31,172 nt of DNA from Saccoglossus kowalevskii (Eukaryota; Hemichordata; Enteropneusta; Harrimaniidae). Below, in pieces: positions 10,031 to 22,000 of the stretch; position 1 is the first letter of the stretch; each line of letters begins with the position of its first letter. The notes under the pieces were generated by a model, which made no database searches, was not told the origin of the DNA, and saw nothing but the letters and a program-made list of their open reading frames with translations. The translations under genes were made by a program, and so were the position numbers. Location: contig NW_003116463.1 in assembly GCF_000003605.2 (NCBI RefSeq), positions 92,536 through 123,707 of the forward strand, written 5' to 3'.

Positions 10031-13000
10031 ATGGCGACTAATGACCCAATGTTTGACCCCAGGGTCTTGGCACTCATGGCGAAAGTCGGTGGTCAATCAC
10101 AAGAGGACCAACAACGAGAAGAAGAGGAAAGAAAGAAAAGAGAAATGAAGAAACCAACCCCGCCTTCAGATGTAGATGCTTGGATGAAAAGTGAAGGATT
10201 TGTGAGTGTTGAGTATTAATTTTCTTTTTAAAAAAAAATTAATTGTTGTTTTATTAAAAAACAAGATCCATTTTGGTGCTCTGTAAAATCTTAACTTTTA
10301 TTTGGGGGGGGGGGGGTAAACGATGTAAAATCATGGGAGTGGCTGGGAGAGTGACCAGTGCAATTTTTTTGCAATGTTTTATTTCTACATTTTCCCCTGC
10401 AATTCCATGTATGCAATTTTTCTGTCTGAGTGTCTACTCTTCAATTATTCCAGCCACCTCCATTATTTCAAATAGTCAATCCCTTTGATATATACATATT
10501 ATTTTATTTTTAATATCTGTATTTCTTGTTATTGTGTTGTTGTTTTTTTGTGTATGATTATTGACCATGGCTAATGTATTTCCAATTCATTAATTTGAGT
10601 CAAATAAAATAAAATATACTATATACATACTACATAAAGTATGTGCGAGATGTCATGAAGATTACAAGCAAATTGAAAAAGGTCACAACATCGCAAAAGA
10701 AATTCCATTTCTAAGAATCCTAATTAAAATTAGTGAGTCTGTGTAAGAATTAATTTGCATTCATCTCTGATAGTTTTGGATAGTGTCAGTTTTATTCACA
10801 AATTTTTATTCACATGCATTTTGAATGCCACAATATTCTCACTAATTTATGTTTATGCATTCTGTGATGCTATTAGTTACAAATACGTGCACAAAATAGG
10901 ATCACTTTCAAATGTTTGCAAATCGCAAGAGTTCACTTTTTGTGAGATTTTCATCACATATCACTGTGCATGGTTTTGAAACTACATACCATTACGTTAT
11001 AAATCATTGAGAACATATATTAGGATATATATTGCTTTATTAAGGTAGTGAGATGGAAAGGAAGAATATTTTGACCAATCATTGTGATTGCGTGTTTAAC
11101 ATCTCGTAATGCAGATTAAATTAATTGTGAATGTTGTGAATATATTTTTATGTTCATAAAACTTAATACCCTAATGTGCATATTGCTGATCTGAGATTTT
11201 TTGTGTGAAAATCATTGTATTATTTGATTTAGTCTTGGAATGGATTATGAGATTTGTATGTTTATAAAGAAATACACTGTTATGACTAACATTGAACTGC
11301 TAGTCATTCTTTTTGACTCCCGTGTGCGAAGCACAAAAAAGGAGATTTTGCAGTGAGTGTGTCTGTCTGTGTGTCTCTGTGTGTGTCTGTTCCACTGCTA
11401 TCTCAAGAACCATACGTCAGTTTTTGATGATTGATTGATTGATTGATGAAACTTGATGCATAGATGCTCTGGGCCAATGTGCAGATTTGATTAGGTTTTG
11501 GTAAAATCCATGCATATTAATTACCTAATTTGCATAATGATTAGTAAATTTTTGGCTTTAATTTCCACTGATATATAATCTCAAGTACTAGTCATCACAT
11601 TTCAATAAAACTTGGTACATATATATCATACAACACTGCACAGACCTGATAGTTTTTAGGGTAATATTAGTACATATTAATTACCTAATTTGCATAATTA
11701 ATTAATTTTCAGCTTTTGATATTCCAAGTAATAATCATCACATTTCAATAAAACTTGGTATAGTTACTTAAGGACTGTGCAGAGTCCTGATTAGTTTTGG
11801 GGTAAATATTTGTGCATATTAATTACCTAATTTGCATAATTAGTTATTTCCCCCCATAAGTGTTCCACTGATATATAAAGAACCACTAATTGAATTTTAA
11901 AATCATCATCACATTTCAATGAACCTAGGACTAAGCAGAGACCCGATTAGTTTTTGGAAAATATTTATGCTTATTAATCACCTAATTAAAATAATTAATT
12001 AACACTGATATCTCAATTACTAATCATCACATTTGAATAACATTTGGTACATAAATGCTTTAGGACAATAGACAGGCCCGATTAATTTTGGGTTGAAATT
12101 TGTTCATATTAATTCTCTAATAATAACTCATAGTTTTTTTGTTCTAATCACATTTCAATTAAACTTGGTACATAGAAATTACATTACGCAGGTCTTATTA
12201 GTTTTACACTCAAATCTGTTCATATCAATTATCTGATTTTTTTTTTGATTTTTTTTTATATTTATTGGAATCAAGTAATAATTACATATCAGTGTTACCT
12301 ATCTATTACAGTATCTATTGACAGTGATAAGTACAAGTGGTATACATACATAGTATATCTAATGAAATGATAAGTACAAGTAGAATACAGAGATAGGTTA
12401 TGGCTCAGCAAATTGCTCATTTCTTGAAACAATCTTTTTTAGGTATTTACCCCACTTCCTATTATGCGAGTTTAATTTGCCATTTTTGTTAGCAATAATA
12501 TATTCAATGTATTGAATCAATTATCTGATTTACATACTGTAAAATGACTAATTTTCACTGGGTTTAAATTTCACTGATTTACCATTCCAGGCATATTCAG
12601 TAGGTTTTAAATTCATGTTGTTATAATTTAGATAATGTGTTCTACGTTCAATTTTACATATTCACTGGGTTTTAATTTAGCGCATTTTCCAGTCAGCGAA
12701 ATAAGCAAAATTAAAACCCAGTGGATAATTAATCCTTTCACAGTAATTAGTTTTCAGCTATTCCATCAATATCTCAAGTACAAGTAATTTTGAATTAATT
12801 TTTAATGTGTCTTCAATACTCTCAGCATACGGGAGTTCTTTCTAAGCTTTCTTTGATTCAATCTTGTGATTGCGAAAGAAAAAAACCTGTTAAACCTGTA
12901 CTCTACTGGGAAAAATAAATAAAATATAATTAAAAAAAACAGTATTTTGTTACGAGAAACATTTTTTCCTTGGACTAATTGTTTATTAATATTTCAGGAT

Positions 13001-16000
13001 GAATGGCCAATGAGAGTGACATCAGAAGGACAGATGGGTCTTGAAGATGAAAGAAAAATGATTGGTAGCAAAGATAATATTGTTGATGAACTTCGCAAGC
13101 ATGCACGTATCCTTCACAATTACACTGCTATATAGGTACATGTATACACTAGAATTATGATTGTCCAAATAATTGCTATCTTTATGGCCTCTTTCATGGT
13201 ACGCATACAAGGATTCTCAAAGCGAATATAAGCGCTGGTAGCTAGAGTGACAATGATAGTAAAACTGATACTCCAGAACATGCATTACATGTTATCAATA
13301 TTAGCAACACTGATTCCAGCTTAACTGCTATCTAATTGCTCTTTTGCCCACAAATGCAAACGGTTAGCCAATGTATGCAGGATATGCTCAATTACAGGTT
13401 TCTGTTTTGTTACAATCACCACCAGAAGAAGACAATTATGTCAGCCTCTATTGAAGTAAACATTGGCTTTGTGGCAAATCAATTCATCCAAAGGCTGAAG
13501 TGAGGTGTATTACAATCACCTACTCATTACTTCACTGAAACACCATACCTCAAAACAGTATAATAACAAATGTATATATTGTGATAGTACACTGTAAAGT
13601 ACACAGATTTTTGTCAACACAGGTGGTTATATCTCCTTAACAAAACTATTTCAGCTCTTCCTGTCAATTTGCTGGATGACTTGGAAGAAAAACTAAACAA
13701 TTTAGAAAAAAGGCTAAATGTATATACAACAGAGATCCTAACTGATGAACCAAGAACTTCTAGAATCAATCAGAATCTTTTCCACTCTCCAGAATATGGT
13801 ATGTTTTTCAAGATTTGTCATCTGTTAGGTAGTTTACTTTAGCTATGAAGCATCATGCAAAAATGCACATTATTTGCTGCTATATGTGTCCAAGATTGAA
13901 TTCCTCTATTTAATTATTGCAATACATTGATTTACAGAAACACCAATAGTTATTCAGACAAGTTTATGTAACTTTGTTATGAGGCTATTCTAGGCAGGCC
14001 GAATAAATTTACATTCAAATAACCAGTGTTCATTCCAGTGAAAATCATGGGAACTACTGCAACACTCGTTTCAGTATATGATACACCTGTATATTTACGC
14101 CAGCTGATTGTGAACATTTTTATTTCAGCCATGTTTTGTATTTTTGCTCAAATATTCATAGAACAGATATGCACTTTACATGAATGACCTTTTAAAAAAT
14201 AATCCAGTGAAAACTGAAAAAGTTTAATAGTATAGTGTTAAATGTATTTTGTATGCTGTATATTATTTCTATTTTGAAAACAAAAGCTAAAAATCAGAGG
14301 ATGTTTCAAAACCCTGCCACTGATACAACTGTCATGGATACTACTGATGTAATTTTTTTTTTTCTCATTCCCCTTTTTAAATTCATCATATTTTCCCCAC
14401 ATTCACTCATTTACTGGCTTCTTAAATTCATTTATAATGGATGAACAGGAGTGTCATCACCATTAACTCTCCTTTCCCATTCCCATTCCACTGATCATTC
14501 TCTCACAGGACTAAAGTTCCAGCAAGGTGGGTGATAACAAGCAATCCATCATATCTATAGCTTTGCACATTGAACTGGCATATGGTGTTAGAAGCACTTT
14601 ATTTTTGGCACTGTGTGTTTTTTTGTTTTTTACCTTAGCCATGTTATATGTCACCTGTTAACACAGTATTAGTCATTAGACAACCATTAGGAGTAGTTTT
14701 AATTAATGATAAATATTCAATAGACTTGCTGAATCAGGAAATTGTCAATTAGCAATTTGTAGTTGCACTAGACTTCATACAACTTAATAAATGTTGCTTC
14801 TTCATGTCACTTAAACATAGTAATGGCAAGTCTGAACTACTATAATGATAGTTCATGGCTGATCATGGTCACATAAAATCCAACAAAAAATGAAATAATG
14901 TATGGAATAAAATGTGGTTACCAATGTGTTGATATACAATTATAGACTGGTTTCCAGTCATCAAGCATTGTACAATTTATATTATCTGAATTCTTTCACG
15001 ATGAACTATTGCTCTTATTTATAATGACCTTTATTTGCCACAATTCTAATGTCAATCTTAGCTTCATTATAGCTAGACCTATCTTAAGTTATTGATTGGC
15101 CAAGCTTTTCCTTTCTACTTCAGTTTGCCCAAAGCAGACTGTCTAGTCCTATCCATACACATAGTATTGGCTGACCCATAGTTAGACCACTATTTAGTTT
15201 TCCATACCAAGTTGCCCAAAGCTGGACAAAACTATGCCTATCAATAACTAGGCTAATATTGGTTGACCAATCAGTCTTCAGTCAGGGCTGGTTATATCAG
15301 GACCATACTTGGCCTATCCATATCCAGACTAGTATTGGCCAACCCATATCTGGACCAGTCTTGGCCAATCCATATCTAGACCAGTCTTGGCCAATCCGTA
15401 TCTAGACCAGTCTTGACCAATCCATATCTAGACCATACTTGGCCAATCCATATCCAGACTAGTATTGGCCAACCCATATCTAGACCAGTCTTGGCCAACC
15501 CATATCTAGACCAGTCTTGGCCAATCCATATCTAGACCAATCTTGGCCAATCCGTATCTAGACCAGTCTTGGCCAATCCGTATCTAGACCAGTCTTGACC
15601 AATCCATATCTAGACCATACTTGGCCAATCCATATCCAGACTAGTATTGGCCAACCCATATCTAGACCAGTCTTGGCCAACCCATATCTAGACCAGTCTT
15701 GGCCAATCCATATCTAGACCAATCTTGGCCAATCCGTATCTAGACCAGTCTTGGCCAATCCGTATCTAGACCAGTCTTGACCAATTCATATCTAGACCAT
15801 ACTTGGCCAATCCATATCTAGACGAGTCTTGGCCAACCCATATCTAGACCAGTCTTGGCCAACCCATATCTAGACCAGTCTTGGCCAATCTGTATCTAGA
15901 CCAGTCTTGACCAATCCATATCTAGACCAGTCTTGGCCAATCCGTATCTTGACCAGTCTTGGCCAATCCATATCCAGACTAGTATTGGCCAACCCATACC

Positions 16001-19000
16001 TAGACCAGTCTTGGCCAACCCATATCTAGACCAGTCTTGGCCAATCCATATCTAGACCAGTCTTGGCCAATCCGTATCTTGACCAGTCTTGACCAATCCA
16101 TATCTAGACCAGTCTTGGCCAGTCCATATCTAGACGAGTCTTGGCCAATCCATATCTGGACCAGTCTTGGCCAACCCATATCTAGACCAGTCTTGGCCAA
16201 TCCATATCTGGACCAGTCTTGGCCAATCCATATCTAAACCAGTCTTGACCAATCCATATCTAGACCAGTCTTGACCAATCCATATCTGGACCAGTCTTGA
16301 CCAATCCATATTTGAACCAGGTTTGCCCTATCCATAGCTAGAAAACATTATAATTGTCTTGAAACTCAAGATGAGGAATGTTTTGAGGGCAACTAAAATA
16401 TACAGGTTGATCACCTTTGTAATATTTTTTCCTGTACTAATACTTGGGAGTTACACATTTAAAAGTTGCTTCTGTGGCATGAAAATTGTTATAGTTTAGT
16501 TAGTATAGTATCTACATGTATGTCAACAAAAATGATATATGTTTACTGTGTATGTACATGTTTGTGTTTTTTACTCACTTCGCTGCTTTACCATTTATGT
16601 TTCTTTAACATTGCACTCATCGCTTCACTGATTTATCATGTTTGTTATCACAAATTATTACTCTATTTCTCAGTTATGATCAAAGCTGCTGAGTCAAATG
16701 CCGTGCAGATCCAGCGTGGACGAAAGAAGAAACATACAAAAGATATAAAAGATCAGATTTTAGGTACCAAGACAAGAAGTGTGGAGGTATAAACATTACT
16801 TTAGTTTATCATTTCTATTCATCTGTAGCTGTGTGATCTATGTAAAAAAATGTCTCTATAACAATCAATTGGCTTCAGCAGTGTAGTTAGATAGTTCTAA
16901 CCTCATATGGTTTATTTATGTCTCCAATGATTATATCATTGGTTTTGTTAAATGTAAATATGATATTTCATCAGCCATGCATGGTTTTATTTCCCACTAA
17001 ATGTCACCTGAACACTTGGAGTTCATGCTGTCTGTTTCTATATATTGTGTCAGACAACGTAAACCAAATTACGCAATGAAAAACTATAGTGTATGAATCT
17101 AGGGTGTGTAATTACTGTAAAATCTGTATTAGAAGCAGCGGCTTTTATTGAAATGGTACAATGCAATAGAGGGGATGGGGTTCTATTAGAGCATCTACAC
17201 ATAAGAGAAATGGTGAATTTTTGGTTCTCAGTTTTTCAAAAAAAATGGTGCGGCTTCTATTAGGGATCTGGCTTCTAATACAGATTTAATGGTAATAACG
17301 TAAAACCTTGATATGAGTGTAGAAAATGCACATGATACATGTATACAGTAATTGGCAGCTCACATTCTTTGGATTACTAGTTAACCAAAATTATACTAAA
17401 GTTCTTTTATTGGCATTTTCAGAATGCTTCTTTTCCAGGATTCAATAGGAAAGAACTTACAGAACTTCCTCATCAACTAGAATCACCACAGATTCTTGAC
17501 AGAGTCACACATGCACAGGATTTCAAAGTAAATATCATTATCAAGCTTTTTTGTTTATTTATTTTCTCCAATAATAATACTACCCCTCTTACAATTGAAA
17601 AGTTAGTACTGTGTAAAGAAAAGTCAACTTCTCTCAAACATTAAAGTCCATCCTGTGAGGCATAGTATTCTTAATGCAGTGCAGTATGATGATTGATAGA
17701 TAGAAACAAACTTGTAAATCTCAATAAATAAAACCATGATATGTCAACTTGACTTCTAATGTACTAGAAAATTGTTACTTTTTACTAGCCTGGATTTAAG
17801 AAATTTTGGAAGAAGTTATTTTTGTCTGAGGCATCAGTAGCAGTTATGCAGGATACTTTCTGGTGGTTTTTCCTGAACAGCTGGGAGGTATGTAATTTAC
17901 ACTCAATCAGGCTGTCATGTGAATGCTTTTGATTATGCCATACCAATGCACAAGGGGGTGGTACTCATAGATTTTTGCAAACTGGAAGCAGATTTTTTTG
18001 TAAATTCATCAATGCATATTTTTAGTAATGTTCCCTTGTGTACTATAATAAAAAATGTTGAAGAAATCTACAACAGGCACCAAAATAAACTGATCCCTTA
18101 TTCATATGTATTCTTATGACTCTCTCATGTGGCATTCTTACATGTAGTTTATCAATGTGTATTCCTCTCTTTATCTCATTAGACTGACAGGAAAGAGGAA
18201 CAAGAGAAATTGTTCAATAGAATTGCTGACAGCTTTGTTGCATTGTTTACTAGTGTTAATCCCAATATCAAAGATAAATTTTTTGCTGTAAGTATTATAT
18301 CCATCATATCTGTGTCAATGGATATTGTTTGACACCAGTGCCTGTCATATCTGGTAATATATATATGACTAATTTGACTGTTATTTCCATCAATATGTAT
18401 TGTTTGACATGTGTCAGTCATACTTGTCAATATATATCATTTGACATGTACAGCTGATTTGCAGTGTCTGGTTGATGCATGAGACCATAGTGACTAAGAT
18501 CACTATGAAGTTGAGTGTAATCCATCGACAATGCCAAACCATTACCAGTTATTTTGTAGTTACTTGGATTTGATGGAATGTCATTTATTTTCAAAACACA
18601 ATTCAGATACTGATTTTTTTCCTGCTTGCTCACTTGTTTTGAAGTCAGTTTTATGATATTCCCTGCTTTTAAACATTAGTACATAGTCATAAAAAGTGAT
18701 TATAAATTGTTATTCAATGTTAAAATAGAGACAGTGTATGCTTATTTCAAGCATTGCTGGTGTTATACTTGTGCTTAAAATACTGTCCAGTAAAAATGCA
18801 TTAATTTGTGCATGTCATTAAAGGCACCATTTCAGCAGTGAGCAACCAGAAATTTTATAAGCACAATAATTGTTCATGTTTTATAATAACTACATGTAGG
18901 TGTCACAGAATGACTGAAGAAAGACAAAATCATTCACAAACATCAAGTAGCATTTATAATTGTATTTATGGAACATGTTGAAACAAAATGCATTTCTCCG

Positions 19001-22000
19001 GGATAAAGACATCATTGGAAACAAATGAACTGGTGATAAAGCTGAGAATACACATACCTGCCATGTGTAGATTATTAGTGATGTTGTGTGTGATGCTAAT
19101 TATATTGTTTTGTTACAGGTGTATGCAGACTGTTTAGCACAGTCTATTTATGCAGCATATTTTGAAGCATTCCCCGATTCCCATCAGCAATTTGAAGGAG
19201 TATTTAAAACTGAATTATGTGATTTGTGTCATGAATGGATCACAGGTGAGATGAGTTTTATGTGATATCAGTGAAAAAAATAAGTCCTAGTGTACTTGGT
19301 TAGCAAACCTGGTTCATATGATAATGTAGAATGTTTGTTTTATTATTCGTCATGAGAATATAGTACAGTGAGGGGTTGGCCATTCAGAATTGTGTATGTC
19401 GTGAAGAATCTGCACAGCTGGGAAAAATTTGACAAATAAAATTTACAGGGAACTTACAGAAACATAAAGTTTGTATAGAGAAAAGCAAAAAAAATATAAT
19501 CATGTTTAGAACTAAGGAAAAAATAAATTACAGTTTTTCTATCATCTCCCCTCCCATAGTTTCCAGTGGTTAATCCCTTATAGTGTTGTGTGTGTTGAAT
19601 GAATTGACAGACTGAATAAAACTGTCATTAACTGGTTATTTTGCTAAACCTCAATATTTACAATTTGTTGTGGTAACTGTATTGTAATCCATCTCCTCTG
19701 AGATGTTATAAACATATATTAGTTTGTTGTATTGTTAGCTTAAGTCAAGAATTGATATACTATAAAACACTGAAACATTGGCTAAATTAAATAATATAAG
19801 CTGTGCTATGGTACCAGTTCTAGTGTTTTTATTATACCCATCCTCTATTCAGGTGTGAAACCACAACCACGGTCATGGAAACAGTGGGATACCTACAGGC
19901 TACAACCAAAACATATGGCAAAAGAAAAAGAAGAGGACCTAAGAAAAGTAGTTCTTCTTAAAGATGGTCAAGTCAATAGAGAAGGTATATAAATACAGAT
20001 AGGACTGATGGTTTCAAACTGCACATCTTATTCCACTTCAAAAAATAACATACATATAGTTTTCCCTGATCCATTTAATAGATATGTACTGTATTTGCTT
20101 TATTAGTAGCCCTGCTTACATAACTGACAGAGGTTTATGTCAAAAAAAGTCATGTTTTCAACTTTTACAATAAATGCAATTTCATATTTACTTAAATGCA
20201 CACATATGTGGTCAAGTCAATGTGGGGCTGACAAATGATGATGGAATACTTCTGTCATTCAAATATTGTACTACTATAGGGTAATACATAAAAGATGAGA
20301 AAATAACAACATTCATGTTTTGATTGGTGTTCTTTAACAGCAAGTTTTGCTATTGAGTTTGAACTGGCCGCAGAGGAAGGTGAGAGTATGTATGATGTGT
20401 CATCAGGTGTACAACCAGGTATATCCAGAGAAATCACTCAGATAACAACCAAGAGTGGCAAAACAGCTGCTGTAACACAACCAAGAATTCCAACAGCTGG
20501 TACCAGTCGTCCCAAAACTCAGGTATATATTTCTCTATAAAATAAAACTTTCTATATTAATGCTCCTTTAGAAACTTTGGGGTGGGGTGATTTTTTAGAA
20601 AAATAATTTTTTCCCTAATTTTCCATCTAGCAATTTTTCTCCAAAATTGTCTCTGTGCAGATGGAAACCATTTATCTCAGACATGCATGGACTGATCACA
20701 TTCAAACTTCACACATACATAAAACATCTTGGAATACATATGCAGATTCATTCGTTTTCACAATCTGATTCAAGATGTTGTGTATTTAGTTGTGTATGGA
20801 CATATTTTGTTCAAACTTACCACAACACTGGACATTATGAGATATTGATGTACATCATTTTGTTCAGCACATCGACTTCAAAATGGCCGACTGGTGGCAA
20901 TTTTGCTGTTTACACATATATATCATACATCATGCCACACTAATATTCACAGGCATTTGTTTCATGATTGAAGATGGTCAAATGGTGTCCATTTTAAAGG
21001 GCGACAGTCGTCGTGCCGCGTTCTGTTCGATATGGGACTCATAGCATCATATACAACGTGTGTAAAATACATTGTTTATTTACATGAAATTCAAACACAC
21101 GCTGCGCGACGACCACCGGGCTTTAAAGCTAAAAGTCAAACTGGTCAGTCATCAGCATTATTAACCAGTTGATTGTGCCACAATAACTCAAAAAGTTTTT
21201 ATCCAATCATTTTCAGACTTTTTAGTATACTAATATGTTCAATGTCAATGTATTTTCTGTTCTTTTTTCTGCTATCAAAATTTACCTACGTTTTATCCAG
21301 TCACATGATATAGGTCCAGGTCCTGAATTTGAACGTGTACAATTCAACATCACTGGTAGATCACCACTAGTTGCACATTATCTTTATATGAAAGATTTAG
21401 CATCAAATGAACACAGAGGAAAAAATGTCAGAAGAACTGAAGTAGCAAAACTTCCATATCCTTTAAAATTTCACACTGTATCAAGGGTTTTTTTAAATTT
21501 GTTAACCCACACTCTATTTATTTAATATTTAAATATATATTTATTTACTTATCTAGTTGCTGCATTGTCACTGATTCTCTCTAAAACAGGTTCTAACTAA
21601 TTTTAAACATTAAGAGCTGCAATTACATTGAGTGTTGATGGCAAACAAAAAATTACAAAAAGGTAAATTAAAAATATAACACAAGAACAAAGGGGTTAAT
21701 GAAGTTTTCTTCTGAATTCAAAAGCATCGATTAAAAACTGCTTTAGTTAATTTATTATTCATGTACTGTGGAATTATATACATGTAGATGTGAAAAGACT
21801 GCTTAGTTATCATACAGAATAGAATATTGCTTTATTACAACGTTAAAGAAAATTTGACAATTCTTTTTTGGTTTCTACACATGTAGAAGGTAATAAAGTT
21901 AAAAACAAACAAAACAAAAAGTGTGACAAACAAACAAGAAAAAGTAAACTACTGTGGTAATATTATTTGCTCACTTATTGTATACGCTGTTTTGATATAT

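Noticed and set aside
13107-13135. Exon 2 of FAM227 extending to the AG|GT site at 13135
   Set aside because: It would end in an in-frame TAG and give the wrong phase for exon 3. The U12 donor at 13107 resolves both problems.
16000-16237. Overlapping 66-residue open frames on both strands with repeated WPRLV/DQSWPI motifs
   Set aside because: They are translations of the 26-bp satellite. The period lacks stop codons in several frames and the frames have no flanking gene structure.
15293-16343. CRISPR-like array
   Set aside because: Repeats are directly contiguous with no unique spacers, and the context is a eukaryotic intron.
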